Counted from the first letter of the stretch, positions 16,721 to 26,900 are shown. The stretch: 64,000 bases of DNA from Poindextera sp036272595 (GCA_036272595.1 DATAYM010000086.1:1-64000); one strand, 5' to 3'. Notes: generated from the letters alone by a model not told the origin. Program-made: numbers and translations.

Positions 16721-17399
16721 AGGGCCCTTCATTCAGCGGCTTGTGCGCCGAATCTACTACAAATACTACGCCCGCAACCTGCTGTTCGAGCTGCAGATCC
16801 GCGCCCGCGCCGACTCCGCCGACTATGTCGAGGCCCACATGCCGGAGGCGGTGGTGTTCGAGAACGGCGAGGACTTCCGGCTGCATTGCCTGTCGCGCGC
16901 GCCGGCGGGGGCGATCCTGGAGTTCGGGGTCGCCTCGGGCCGCTCGATCACCTCGCTGGCCAATGCCTCGCCCGGCCGGACGGTGCACGGCTTCGACTCC
17001 TTCGAGGGGCTGCCGGAGGACTGGGCCGGCCATATCGAACGCAAGGGCGCGTTCAGCCAGAAGGGCGCGCTGCCCAAGGTCCCCGCCAACGTCCAGCTGC
17101 ACAAGGGCTGGTTCAAGGACACCATCGGCGGCTGGCGCGAGGCCAATCCTGAGCCGATCGGCTTCATGCACGTCGACTGCGACATCTATTCGTCGACCTG
17201 CGACATCCTCTGGGCGTTGCGCGACCGGCTGCGGGTCGGGACGGTGATCGTGTTCGACGAGTACTTCAACTACCCGAACTGGCGCCAGCACGAGGCCAGG
17301 GCGCTGAAGGAATTCGTCGCCGAATTCGGTATCGAATACAAATACATCGCCTTCACCGCCATGGACGGCAGCGTCGGAATCGAAATCCTGAAGGCATGA
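16710..17399 (+). CDS. Class I SAM-dependent methyltransferase, TylF/Methyltransf_24 type
   Basis: The product is 229 residues. GAILEFGVASGRSITSLA (about 68-85) is the SAM-binding glycine loop. HGFDSFEGLPEDW follows, then FMHVDCDIYSSTCDIL with acidic residues at the metal/substrate site, and VIVFDEYFNYPNW. These features are those of macrocin-O-methyltransferase-like enzymes that methylate sugar hydroxyls. The coupling to an alpha-galactosidase by an 11-base overlap is odd for a catabolic operon. It may simply be read through, or it may modify a galactose-derived or surface sugar. The target is unknown. Confidence 0.8.
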   Translation: MAVKGPFIQRLVRRIYYKYYARNLLFELQIRARADSADYVEAHMPEAVVFENGEDFRLHCLSRAPAGAILEFGVASGRSITSLANASPGRTVHGFDSFEGLPEDWAGHIERKGAFSQKGALPKVPANVQLHKGWFKDTIGGWREANPEPIGFMHVDCDIYSSTCDILWALRDRLRVGTVIVFDEYFNYPNWRQHEARALKEFVAEFGIEYKYIAFTAMDGSVGIEILKA

Positions 17400-17402
17400 C
17401 TT

Positions 17403-17552
17403 CAAAAGCCCTCCCCCTCGATGGGGCAGGGTGGGCTGGGGGTGTGTCCGCTGAGGTGACGGAGCGGCCGAGGTGGGCGCCGAACGCGATCCTTCCGGCA
17501 GCTCATTGCCAACACCCCCAACCCCGACCCTTTCCCCAGGGGGAGGGGAGAC
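17403..17552. repeat. Palindromic dispersed repeat, family 1
   Basis: Starts two bases after the methyltransferase stop with CAAAAGCCCTCCCCCTCGAT and ends with a decayed complementary arm (CTTTCCCCAGGGGGAGGGG). It shares the middle text GAGGTGACGG and CGCCGAACGCGATCC with the copies at 19621 and 8875 (inverse). It lies between convergent genes. Confidence 0.85.
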
Positions 17553-17553
17553 T

Positions 17554-17763
17554 TCAAGACGAAAGCTTTCGTCTCGCCCAGCCGACCAGCGCCAGCATGA
17601 CGGCGCCGAACGCCGCCATCACCGACCCCCAGACCAGGTCGATGTTGAGGCCGGCGGCGTGGGCCTGCGGCGCCGCCTCGGCGCCCGTGAGGCCATAGCC
17701 GGCGACCAGCAGGCCGATGGCCAGGAACAGCAGGCCGATGGGCAGGCGGACGTCGAACGGCAT
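17554..17763 (-). CDS. Small two-helix membrane protein linked to the symporter
   Basis: The product is 69 residues. There are two hydrophobic segments, PIGLLFLAIGLLVAGYGLTG (about 8-27) and DLVWGSVMAAFGAVMLALVGW (about 42-62), and a basic C-terminus RRK. The gene starts eight bases after the symporter stop on the same strand, so co-translation is likely. Small membrane proteins next to SSS-family carriers are recurrent, but I cannot name this family. It may be an accessory subunit of the transporter. The stop lies at the edge of a family 1 repeat. Confidence 0.65.
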   Translation of the reverse strand: MPFDVRLPIGLLFLAIGLLVAGYGLTGAEAAPQAHAAGLNIDLVWGSVMAAFGAVMLALVGWARRKLSS

Positions 17764-17771
17764 GGCTTGCC

Positions 17772-19574
17772 TCAGCGGAAGACGATGTTGAGGACGAGGG
17801 CGGCGGCCAGCATGATGACGCCCAGGCCGGCCGGCCGCTGATACCAGGGACCATGCTCGTCGGTGGTGCGGGGCGTGAGCGAATAGACCAGTCCGGCCAG
17901 TTCGGCTTCCGGCTTCGGCCGCGTCGCCAGGCTGACGGCGACGGTGACAAGGAAGCCGGCGCTCCAGGCCCAGATGGCGGTCCAGAAGTTCTGCGCCATT
18001 TCGCTGGGATAGACGTGGGTCACCGCCAGCCAGCCGCCCTTGATGCCCGGAAGGTCGTCGAGCGGCAGGGTCAGGCCATGGTGGACGGCGGCGGTCAGCA
18101 TGCCGGCCGCGAGGCCCGCAAAGGCGCCGTGGCCGGTGGTCCGCTTCCAGAACATGCCGAGCAGGAAGGTGGCGAACACCGGCGCGTTGACGAAGGCGAA
18201 GACCAGCTGGATCAGGTCCATGATGTTGTTGAAGCGGCTGGCCAGATAGGCCGCCGCGACCGAGGCCAGGATGCCGACGGCGGTGGTGATCCGGCCGACG
18301 CTCAGATAGTGCCGATCCGTGGCGCCCGGCCGGATGTAGGCCTGGTAGATGTCATAGGTCCAGACGGTGTTGAAGGCGGTGACGTTGCCGGCCATCCCCG
18401 ACATGAAGCTGGCCAGCAGCGCCGTCAGGCCGACGCCGAGCATGCCGGTGGGGAAATAGCGCAGCAGAAGGTTCGGCGTCGCCAGGTCGTAGTCCAGCTG
18501 CGGGCGCCCGCGCGCGTCCAGCATCGGCCTGCCGGTGGCGGAATCGAGCTTGATCGGGATGACGCCCGGCTGGTGATGGGCGATCGCCGCCGCCGCGCCC
18601 GGCGGGCCGGCCGCGGTCGCCGCGCGGTCCGGCGCCGAGGTCAGGGCGATGGCGATCAGGCCGGGCAGGATGACCAGGAAGGGGAAGAACATCTTCACCC
18701 CCGCCGCGATCAGCGGCGTGCGCCGCGCCGCCGACATGGAGTCGGCCGCCATGGCCCGCTGCACCACCAGGAAGTCGGTGCACCAGTAGCCGAACGACAG
18801 CACAAAGCCCAAGCCCATGACCAGGCCGAACCAGTCGACCCCCAGCCGGTTGGTCGAGGCATGCGCCATCCCGGCCCAGACGTGGGTGTAGCTGGGCCCC
18901 AGCGTCGTCTGCAGCCCCTGCCAGCCCCCGACCTGCTTCAGGCCCAGCCAGACCAGCGGCGCGAAGCCGGCGACGATCAGGAAGAACTGCAGCACCTCGT
19001 TGTAGATCGCCCCGCGCAGGCCGCCCGCGTAGATATAGACCAGCACCACCAGGGCGGTGGTCAGCACCGCCACGTGGAAGATCCAGGTCTGCGGCAGGCC
19101 CAGCCGCGTGAACGGTGCGTCGAACACGTGCAGGGTCTGGATCAGCTTGGCCGTGGCGTACATGGAGACGCCGGACGAGATGACCGTCATCAGCGCGAAG
19201 GTGACGGCGTTCAGCGCCCGGGTCTTCTCGTCGAAGCGCATGCGCAGGTATTCGGGCGCCGAGCGGGCTTTCGAGCCGTAATAGAACGGCATCATGAAGA
19301 CACCGATGAACACCATCGCCGGTATGGCGCCGATCCAGTAGAAGTGGGCGGTGGCGATGCCGTACTTGGCGCCCGAGGCGCCCATGCCGATGACCTCCTG
19401 GGCGCCCAGGTTGGCCGAGATGAAGGCCAGGCCGCAGACCCAGGCGGGGATGGCCCGTCCGGCCAGGAAGAAGTCATCGCCACTATGGGTGCGCCGCGCC
19501 GCGACGATGCCGATCCCCAGCACGAAGGCCAGGTAGAGGCCCAAGATGGCCCAATCGACCGCCCCTAGCTGCAT
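17772..19574 (-). CDS. Sodium:solute symporter (SSS/SGLT family), probable sugar transporter
   Basis: The product is 600 residues with about 13-14 hydrophobic segments. The N-terminus has WAILGLYLAFVLGIGIVAARR, then DDFFLAGRAIPAWVCGLAFISANLGAQEVIGMG, the sodium-site/unwound-helix region shared with the bacterial SGLT proteins. SSGVSMYATAKL and VVLVYIYAGGLRGAIYNEVLQFF follow. Family carriers import sugars, sialic acid or amino acids with Na+. The position beside galactosidase and Leloir genes makes galactose or a galactoside the most likely cargo, but this is inferred from context only. The ATG at 19574 has a strong AGGGAGG site upstream. A 69-residue membrane protein follows. Confidence 0.88.
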   Translation of the reverse strand: MQLGAVDWAILGLYLAFVLGIGIVAARRTHSGDDFFLAGRAIPAWVCGLAFISANLGAQEVIGMGASGAKYGIATAHFYWIGAIPAMVFIGVFMMPFYYGSKARSAPEYLRMRFDEKTRALNAVTFALMTVISSGVSMYATAKLIQTLHVFDAPFTRLGLPQTWIFHVAVLTTALVVLVYIYAGGLRGAIYNEVLQFFLIVAGFAPLVWLGLKQVGGWQGLQTTLGPSYTHVWAGMAHASTNRLGVDWFGLVMGLGFVLSFGYWCTDFLVVQRAMAADSMSAARRTPLIAAGVKMFFPFLVILPGLIAIALTSAPDRAATAAGPPGAAAAIAHHQPGVIPIKLDSATGRPMLDARGRPQLDYDLATPNLLLRYFPTGMLGVGLTALLASFMSGMAGNVTAFNTVWTYDIYQAYIRPGATDRHYLSVGRITTAVGILASVAAAYLASRFNNIMDLIQLVFAFVNAPVFATFLLGMFWKRTTGHGAFAGLAAGMLTAAVHHGLTLPLDDLPGIKGGWLAVTHVYPSEMAQNFWTAIWAWSAGFLVTVAVSLATRPKPEAELAGLVYSLTPRTTDEHGPWYQRPAGLGVIMLAAALVLNIVFR

Positions 19575-19620
19575 ATGGCCTCCCTCTAAAAGGCCAGGTT
19601 ACGCGCGATAGGCTGAGAAC

Positions 19621-19774
19621 CAAAAGCCCTCCCCCTCGATGGGGGAGGGTTGGGCGGGGGTGTGGCCGCTGAAGTGAAGGAAGGGCCGAGGGGGGCGCCG
19701 AACGCGGTCCGTCCGGCGGCTCATTGCCAACACCCCCAACCCCGGCCCTTCCCCCATCGAGGGGGAAGGGAGGA
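19621..19774. repeat. Palindromic dispersed repeat, family 1, best-preserved copy
   Basis: The left end CCCTCCCCCTCGATGGGGGA and right end TTCCCCCATCGAGGGGGAAG are each palindromic and complement one another. The middle carries CACCCCCAACCCC versus GGTTGGGCGGGGGTGT. It sits in the promoter-side gap between the symporter start and the Nudix stop, so here it lies upstream of one gene and downstream of another. Confidence 0.88.
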
Positions 19775-19792
19775 GCTTGTCCTTCGGCCCGC

Positions 19793-20371
19793 TCAGAACA
19801 AATTCAGCGCCGCGTATTGCAGCAGCATGATGGTCTTGGCGTCGCAGATGCGGCCGTCGGCGGTCATGGCCATGGCCTCGTCGAAACCCAGCTCCAGGAC
19901 GCCGATGTCCTCGCCCTCGTGGGGAACGCCGCCGCCGTCGCCGACCTTCATGCCGGCCTCGTATTCGGCGACGTAGAAATAGAGCTTCTCGGTGACCGAG
20001 CCGGGGCTCATGAAGCACTCGAACACCTTGTCGATCGCGCCCAGGCGGTAGCCGGTCTCCTCCTCGACCTCGGCGCGGATGCGGGCGTCCGGTGCGGCCT
20101 CGTCGAGCAGGCCGGCGGCGGTCTCGATCAAGAGGTCGTCATAGCCGTTCACATAGGCCGGATAACGGAACTGCCGCGTCAGGATCACCGTCCGCCGCGC
20201 GCGGTTGTAGGGCAAAAGGGTCACGCCGTTGCCGCGGTCATAGGTCTCGCGGCGGGTGGTCTGCCAGGTCCCGTCGGCCCGCTTCCAGTCGAAGGTGGTC
20301 TTCTTCAGCACATAGTGGTCGTCGGATAGGACGCGGACCTCGCGGACGCGGATGCGGTCGGCGACGCTCAT
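19793..20371 (-). CDS. Nudix hydrolase, GDP-mannose pyrophosphatase (NudK)-like
   Basis: The product is 192 residues. The Nudix region spans AGLLDEAAPDARIRAEVEEETGY; the box is slightly divergent, with Ala before the EVEEETG core where Arg is usual. ECFMSPGSVTEKLYFYVAEYE matches the NudK group, which hydrolyses GDP-mannose or other nucleotide sugars. The N-terminus YVLKKTTFDWKRADGTWQ also fits. The ATG at 20371 overlaps the enoyl-CoA hydratase stop as ATGA, so the pair is coupled. A link to nucleotide-sugar housekeeping is plausible; the link to fatty-acid metabolism is not obvious. Confidence 0.82.
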   Translation of the reverse strand: MSVADRIRVREVRVLSDDHYVLKKTTFDWKRADGTWQTTRRETYDRGNGVTLLPYNRARRTVILTRQFRYPAYVNGYDDLLIETAAGLLDEAAPDARIRAEVEEETGYRLGAIDKVFECFMSPGSVTEKLYFYVAEYEAGMKVGDGGGVPHEGEDIGVLELGFDEAMAMTADGRICDAKTIMLLQYAALNLF

Positions 20372-21210
20372 CCGCGGCCGGTGAATTCGGCCGGGCGCTT
20401 TTCCATGAAGGCGCGCATGCCCTCGGCCGCGTCCTTCGAGCGCATCAGCGGCAGAAGCTGCAGGAAGACGTGGTGGACGTGGTCGTTGAAGGTCTCGTCC
20501 AGGCCCATGCGCATCATCTTCTTCGAGGCCTGCACCGCCAGCGGCGCGTTGGCGGCGATCTCCAGCGCCAGCGCGCGGGCCGCCTCGGTCAGCTCGGCGT
20601 CGGGCACGGCGGCCGAGACCAGGCCCATCTCGACGCACTGGTCGGCGCTCAGGGTGCGGCCGGTGAAGATCAGCTCCGCCGCCTTCGACCAGCCGATCAG
20701 CCGCGGCAGGAACCAGGTGCCGCCGCTTTCCGGGACGATGCCGCGCTTGGTGAAGGCCGCGGCCATCTTGGCGCCCTTGGCCATGATGCGGATGTCGCAG
20801 CCGAGCGCGGTGTCCATGCCGTAGCCGGCGGCCGAGCCGTTCAGGGCGCAGATGGTCGGCTTGCCCATGTTGAAGAGCACGGTGGGCGGGGTGTTGCGCA
20901 GGTCGAGGTCGACGGCGTTGCTAGCGCCCGACGTGATGCCGCCGGACCCGCTCGGCCGCGTCACCTCGGTCAGGTCCAGCCCGGCGCAGAAGGCGCGGCC
21001 GGTCCCGGTCAGGATCACCACCCGCACCTCGCGGTCGGCGTCGGCTTCCAGGAGGCGCTGCGTCAACTGGTTCAGCATCGGCCCGGAGATGGTGTTCATC
21101 CGCTCCGGCCGGTTCAGGGTGATGGTGGCGATCCGGTCGGCCACCGCATAGAGCACCTCGGCGTCTTCGTTGGCGGCGGCCGGGGCCTGGGTTTGAGCTG
21201 CTGTGGCCAT
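20368..21210 (-). CDS. Enoyl-CoA hydratase/isomerase family protein
   Basis: The product is 280 residues, a crotonase-fold enzyme of the cytoplasm. The oxyanion-hole segments are AFCAGLDLTE and NGSAAGYGMDTAL; the catalytic region IVPESGGTWFLPRLIG keeps the Glu of true hydratases. It ends FMEKRPAEFTGRG. The ATG at 21210 (MATAAQTQ) follows GGGAGGCGCCC; the open frame runs further upstream but without a better site. It probably acts in beta-oxidation-like acyl-CoA turnover. Its stop overlaps the Nudix start by four bases. Confidence 0.85.
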   Translation of the reverse strand: MATAAQTQAPAAANEDAEVLYAVADRIATITLNRPERMNTISGPMLNQLTQRLLEADADREVRVVILTGTGRAFCAGLDLTEVTRPSGSGGITSGASNAVDLDLRNTPPTVLFNMGKPTICALNGSAAGYGMDTALGCDIRIMAKGAKMAAAFTKRGIVPESGGTWFLPRLIGWSKAAELIFTGRTLSADQCVEMGLVSAAVPDAELTEAARALALEIAANAPLAVQASKKMMRMGLDETFNDHVHHVFLQLLPLMRSKDAAEGMRAFMEKRPAEFTGRG

Positions 21211-21305
21211 GATGGGCGCCTCCCGAGCGGACCTCGACATCGTTGCGGCCATCGGGCGGGCGAACCCGGTGCTTGTCAATCCTTGCCGCCGGGCCGGCGC
21301 CGAGG

Positions 21306-22751
21306 TCAGCTGGGCTTCGGGGCCGTCCAGTCGCCGCCGAGGGCGCGGATTAGGTCGACGCTGGCCTGCAGCCGGCGGGTGTCCAGCGACAGCGCGTCCC
21401 GCTCCGCCTGCAGCGCCGTGGTCTGGTTGACCACCACGTCCAGATAGGTGATCGCGCCGTCGCGATAGCGCACCAGCGACAGCGCCTCGGCCTGTTTGGC
21501 GGCGGTCACCGCCGCGTCCTCGGCGGCGGATTCGTCGGCCAGCTTGTTGCAGAGGGCGAGGTTGTCCTCGACCTGCTGGAAGGCCGCCAGCACGGTCGAC
21601 CGGTACTCGGCGCTGGCCTCCTCGAACTCCGCCTTCGACTGCGCCACCACGGCGCGGCGGCGGCCGGCGTCGAACAGCGGCATGGCCAGGGCCGGCCCGA
21701 CGGTCCAGGCGGCGCTGGGCAGGCTGAGCAGGTTGACCTCGCCGGCGTTCTGGAAGCCGCCGCTGGCGTCCAGGGTGATGGTCGGGAAAAAGGCCGCCCG
21801 CGCCACGCCGATCATGGCGTTGGCGGCGTAGGCGCGGCGCTCGGCGGCGGCGATGTCGGGCCGGCGCTGCAGCAGCAGCGACGGCGCGGCCACCGGGATG
21901 CGCGGCTGCTCCGGCAGCTTGGCGGCGGGCGGAATCGAGAAGCTGGAGGCCGGCTGGCCGACCAGGGCGGCGATGGCGTGTTCGTCGAGGGCGCGCTGGG
22001 CGGCGACCTCGAGTTGGGCGGCGCGGGCGGTCTCCAGCTGGGTGCGTGCCTGGCCGACGTCGATGCCGGACACCACGCCGCCGTTGAAGAGGCGCTGGGT
22101 CAGGTCCAGGGCGTGCTGGTAGGTCTCCACGGTATCGGCGAGCACCTTGGCCTCGGCGTCGAAGCCGCGCAGCGCCAGATAGTCGTCGGCGACCTGGGCT
22201 TCCAGGCTGAGCTTGGCCGAGGCGAGGTCGCCGGCGCTGGCCTGGGCGCCTGCCTTGCCGGCCTTGACCTGGTTGCGGATGCGTCCCCAGAAATCCAGCT
22301 CGTAGGAGACCGCGCCGCCGATCTCGACATTGTCGTAATAGGTCGGGGTCGTGCCGCGCAGCGGGGCGTTGTCGGATTGCTTGGTGCGGGTGGCGAAGCC
22401 CTGCAGGTCCAGTTCGGGCGACAGCCTGGACTCGGCCTGGGCGGCCAGCGCCCTGGCCTGGTCGTAGCGGGCCAGGGCCGCGGCCAGGTCCGGATTGCTG
22501 GCCTGCAGCCGGGCCTCGAGGTCATCGAGGGTCGGATCGCCATAGGCGGTCCACCAGTCGCCGCGGGGCGCCGCGTCCGCCGGATCGGCCGGGGTCCAGG
22601 CGCCGGTCTCCTTGTAGGCCGGCGGCGTCGGCGCGCCGAGCGGCGGCGTCTGGTAGGCCGGCGCGAGCGAGCAGGCGCCGAGGGCCAGGGCCGCCCCGAC
22701 CTGCGCCGCGAGGGCGGCCCACGAGCGTCCTGGTAGGGCCGGCTCAGCCAT
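21306..22751 (-). CDS. RND efflux outer-membrane lipoprotein, NodT/OprM family
   Basis: The product is 481 residues. A lipobox LALGAC (Cys about residue 27) follows the signal peptide, so the mature protein is acylated. Two OEP repeats of the TolC-like channel are visible: SYELDFWGRIRNQV in the first half and FDAGRRRAVVAQSK in the second, with RRPDIAAAERR between them. It forms the outer-membrane exit duct of the tripartite pump. Its start overlaps the adaptor stop by eight bases. No separate transcription signal is seen, so it is the last gene of the pump operon. Confidence 0.92.
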   Translation of the reverse strand: MAEPALPGRSWAALAAQVGAALALGACSLAPAYQTPPLGAPTPPAYKETGAWTPADPADAAPRGDWWTAYGDPTLDDLEARLQASNPDLAAALARYDQARALAAQAESRLSPELDLQGFATRTKQSDNAPLRGTTPTYYDNVEIGGAVSYELDFWGRIRNQVKAGKAGAQASAGDLASAKLSLEAQVADDYLALRGFDAEAKVLADTVETYQHALDLTQRLFNGGVVSGIDVGQARTQLETARAAQLEVAAQRALDEHAIAALVGQPASSFSIPPAAKLPEQPRIPVAAPSLLLQRRPDIAAAERRAYAANAMIGVARAAFFPTITLDASGGFQNAGEVNLLSLPSAAWTVGPALAMPLFDAGRRRAVVAQSKAEFEEASAEYRSTVLAAFQQVEDNLALCNKLADESAAEDAAVTAAKQAEALSLVRYRDGAITYLDVVVNQTTALQAERDALSLDTRRLQASVDLIRALGGDWTAPKPS

Positions 22752-23949
22752 TCGCGCCCGTCCTCACGGCCGCCGCGTGGGCCTGCTCGGAGGCGCCGGG
22801 GATGCGCACCAGGTCGCCGCTCTGCAGGGTGTCGGCGGGGTTGTCGATCACCTTGTCGGTGGGCGAAAGGCCGGCGCTGACCACCACGGCCAGCCCCAGG
22901 TCGCGGGCGACGGTGATCGGGCGGATGGTGACGCGGCTGTCGGGACCGACCACCGCGACGGCCAGGCCGCTGTGCTTGATCAGAAGGGCGCTGGCCGGGA
23001 CCTGCAACGCCGCCGACTGGGTGGGCAGGTGGAAGCTCACCTGGGCGTATTCGCCGGGCTTCAGCGCCTTGTCGCCGTTGTCGATCTGCAGCTCGACCAA
23101 CAGGGTGCCGCTCTGGTCGGCGATGGCCTGGGCGGTGCTGGCGATGGTCGCGGTGAAGGTGCGGTTCGGATATTCCGGCACGGTCACCGCGGCGGTCAGG
23201 CCCGGCTGGATGGCGGCGATGTCGCTCTGCGGCACGTGCACATAGATGCGCAGGCGATGCTCGTCGGAGACGGTGAACAGCGGCGTGTCGGTGGGGGTTC
23301 CGGCAGCGATCAGCTGGCCCACCTCGGCGTTGCGGGCGGTGACCACCCCGTCGAACGGCGCGGTGATGGTCTTGAACCCGGTCAGCGCCTGCAGCCGGTG
23401 CAGGTTGGCGGCGGCGGAACCGGCCAGGGCGGTCTTGGCCGCCAGGTCGCCGGATTTCTCGTCGGCGTCCTGGCGCGACACCGCCTGCTGGGCCAGCATT
23501 TCGCTCCAGCGCTGTTCGGTGCTGGCCGAGAGGCTGCGGTTGGCGACCGCGGTGGCCAGGTCGGCCCTGGCCTGGGCGAGCTGCTGGTCGAGATCGGGGG
23601 AATCGATCACCGCCAGCACCTGGCCGCGCTTCACCTGCGCGCCGATGTCGGCGGTCCATGACTTCAGATAGCCGCTGACCCGGGCGTGGATCGGGGCGCT
23701 GTTGAAGGCCTGGACGTCGCCCGGCAGCACCAGGTCGTTGTCGCCGCCACCGGCCTTGATCACCGCCAGGTTGACGGTCGGCACCGACTGTTCATGGGTC
23801 CAGGCGGTCTGTTCCTGGTCGGCGCGGCTGCGGCTGAACAGGCCGAGGGCAGCCACCGCCAGGGCGACGCCGACGGCGATCAGGCCGACCAGCTTCAGCC
23901 GCCGGGTCGACAGGTTGACGCGGGGCGCGGGGGGCGAGGCGTCAGGCAT
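22744..23949 (-). CDS. RND efflux periplasmic adaptor subunit (membrane fusion protein)
   Basis: The product is 401 residues. One N-terminal membrane anchor (KLVGLIAVGVALAVAALGLF) precedes a barrel-sandwich/lipoyl domain (NSAPIHARVSGYLKSW, GAQVKRGQVLAVIDSPDLDQQ), a helical hairpin, the returning lipoyl half (ITAPFDGVVTARNAEVGQLI) and beta-barrel domains. It bridges the inner-membrane pump and the NodT channel. The start at 23949 (MPDASPPAPR) overlaps the RND stop by eight bases. Substrates are not indicated by the sequence. Confidence 0.9.
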   Translation of the reverse strand: MPDASPPAPRVNLSTRRLKLVGLIAVGVALAVAALGLFSRSRADQEQTAWTHEQSVPTVNLAVIKAGGGDNDLVLPGDVQAFNSAPIHARVSGYLKSWTADIGAQVKRGQVLAVIDSPDLDQQLAQARADLATAVANRSLSASTEQRWSEMLAQQAVSRQDADEKSGDLAAKTALAGSAAANLHRLQALTGFKTITAPFDGVVTARNAEVGQLIAAGTPTDTPLFTVSDEHRLRIYVHVPQSDIAAIQPGLTAAVTVPEYPNRTFTATIASTAQAIADQSGTLLVELQIDNGDKALKPGEYAQVSFHLPTQSAALQVPASALLIKHSGLAVAVVGPDSRVTIRPITVARDLGLAVVVSAGLSPTDKVIDNPADTLQSGDLVRIPGASEQAHAAAVRTGANG

Positions 23950-26900
23950 AGGCTTCTCCGGTTTCCAGCTCGGCGGACGGCGTTGGATCGGTGACGGCGC
24001 GCCGGCTCTCGCGTCCATGCACCAGGCTGAAGATCACCGGCACGAACATCAGGGTGGCGATGGTGGCGCACATCAGCCCGCCGATGACGGCGCGGCCGAG
24101 CGGGGCGTTCTGTTCGCCGCCCTCGCCGAGGCCGAGCGCCATCGGCGCCATGCCGATGATCATCGCCAGGGCGGTCATCAGCACCGGCCGGAAGCGGGTG
24201 AATCCGGCCTCCTTGGCGGCCAGGACGGCGTCGCCGGTGGCGGCCAGCCGTTCGCGGGCGAAGCTGACCACCAGGATGGAGTTGGCGGTCGCCACCCCCA
24301 TGCACATGATCGCCCCGGTCAGGGCCGGGACCGAAAGCGTGGTGCCGGTGGCGAACAGCATCCAGACGATTCCGGCCAGGGCGGCGGGCAGGGCGGTGAT
24401 GATGACGAACGGATCCAGCCACGACTGGAAGTTGACCACGATCAGCAGGTAGATCAGCACGATGGCGCCGGCCAGGCCGAAGAACAGGCCGGAAAAGGCC
24501 GTGTTCATGGTGGTCACCTGGCCGCGCAGGATCACCGTCGCGCCTTTCGGCACATCCTTGGCGGTCCGCTTGATCAGGGCGTTGATGTCGTGGGCGACGC
24601 CGCCGAGGTCGCGGTCCTGGGTGGCGGCGTAGAGATCGATGGCCGGCTGGATATTATAGTGGCTGACCACCGCGCTGGACTGCTGGCGGGTGATGGTCCC
24701 CAGCCCGCCCAGCACCTGCAGCCCGCCCGCGCGCCCGGTGACCGGAACGTTCTCCAGCGCCGAGAGGCTGGGCAGGTCGTACTCCGGGGTCTGGGCGACG
24801 ATCGGATAGGAGACGCCGTTCTTCGGATTCAGCCAGTAGGTCGGGGCGGTCTGCGAGCTGCCGGCCAGGCTGGTGACGACGCTGTTGGTCACGTCCTGGG
24901 CGGAGAGGCCGAGCAGGGCCATGCGCTCGCGATCCATGTCGATATTCAGCTGCGGTTCGCTGGACGACTGCTGGATGCGCGCGTCGGCGACGCCGCGGAT
25001 GTCGCGCAGGCCGCGCAGCAGCTCGGCCGCATAGGCCTGGTCGGCGGCGGTGTCGGGCCCGCTGACCTGCAGGTCGAGCGGCGCCGGCGAGCCGAAGTTG
25101 AGGATCTGGCTGATGATGTCGGCCGGCAGGAAGGAGAAGGTCACGCCCGGATAGAGCCGCGGCAGCCGTTCTCTCAGCAGCTTCACATAGGCCGCGGTCG
25201 GATGGTGCCCGGCCTTCAGCGTGACGTAGATGTCGCCGTCCTGGTAACCGATCAGGCCGGAGTTGTTGTACACCGTGTTGATCGAGCTGACCGGCAGGCC
25301 GATGTTGTCGATCGTCGAATCCAGCTCCGACGCCGGGATGGCGGCGCGGATGGTCTGCTCGATCCGGCCGAACATCGCCGAGGCGTCCTCGATCCGCGTC
25401 CCCACCGGCGGGCGGACGTGCAGGGTGATCTGGCCGGAATCCACCGACGGGAAGAAATTGGCCCCCAGGAAGGGCGCCAGGCTGAACGAGACCACCACCA
25501 CGGCCAGGAAGCCGATGATGAAGGTCCGGCGCGCGCCCATGGCCAGGTCCAGGAGGGCGCTGTAGCGGTCGCGCACGGCGTTGAAGCCGCGTTCGAAACC
25601 TTGCTGCAGCCGGGCCAGCGGGTTGCGGCTGCGCTGCGGGCCGTGGTCTTCGGAGGCCTCGCCGTCATGCCCGGCCGCGGCGTGGTGCGGCTTGAGCAGG
25701 AACAGCGCCATGGTCGGCACCAGGGTCCGCGACAGCACGAACGAGGCGATCATCGCGAACACCACCGACTCGGCCATCGGCACGAACAGGAAGCCGGCGA
25801 CGCCCTTCAACATGAACATCGGCACGAAGACGATGCAGATGCAGAGCAGGGAGACGAAGGCGGGGGTGACGATCTGAGCCGCGCCGTCGAGGATGGCGGT
25901 CCGGACATCCTTGCCCTGCTCCAGGTGCCAGTTGATGTTCTCGATGGTCACCGTGGCGTCGTCGACCAGGATGCCGACCGCCAGCGCCAGGCCGCCCAGG
26001 GTCATGATGTTCAGCGTCTGGCCGGTCGCCGCCAGGGCGGTCAGGGCGCAGAGCACCGCCAGCGGAATCGAAATGGCGATGATGACGGTCGAGCGCCACG
26101 AACCCAGGAACAGCAGGATCATCAGGCTGGTCAGGGCCGCGGCGATCACCCCTTCCTTGACCACTCCGGACACCGCCGCTTTCACGAACAGCGACTGGTC
26201 GTCCAGCAGCACGATCTTGAAGTCGGGCGGCAGGGTCTCCTTCAGCTTCGGCAGCTTGTCCTTCACCCCCTGAACGATGGCCAGGGTGGAGGCCGAGCCG
26301 GCCTTCAGGATGGTGGTGAGCACCGCGCGCGCGCCGTCGACATGGACGATGCTCTGCTGCGGCGGGTTGCCGTCGCGCACGTGGCCGACGTCGCGGATGA
26401 GCACGACGGCGCCGTTCACCGTCTTCACCGGCAGGTCGTTCAGCGCCTCGACCGAGGCGACCGCGTCGTTCAGCTTGACGGTGTATTGCAGGCTGCCGAT
26501 CTTGACGGTGCCGACCGGGATGATCTGGTTCTGCGCCGCGATGGCGGTCTCGACGTCCTGGGCCGACAGCCCCTTGGCCTGCAGCGCCTGGGGATCCAGG
26601 TCCACCTGCACCTGGCGCACCTTGCCGCCGTAGGAATAGGGGATGGCCGCGCCCGGCACCGCGCTCAGCACCGGCCGGATGAAGTTCTGGGTCAGGTCGA
26701 GAACACTCTGTTCCGACTGGCTTTTCGACGAGGTGGCGATCTGCAGGATCGGCACGGTCGAGGCGTTGTAGTTGAGGATCAGCGGCGGGGTGACGCCGGG
26801 CGGCATCTGCTTCAGCACGGTCTGCGAGATCGAGGTGACCTGCGCCGTCGCCGTGCGGATGTCGACGCCGGGCTGGAAGTAGATCTTGACGATGCCCATG

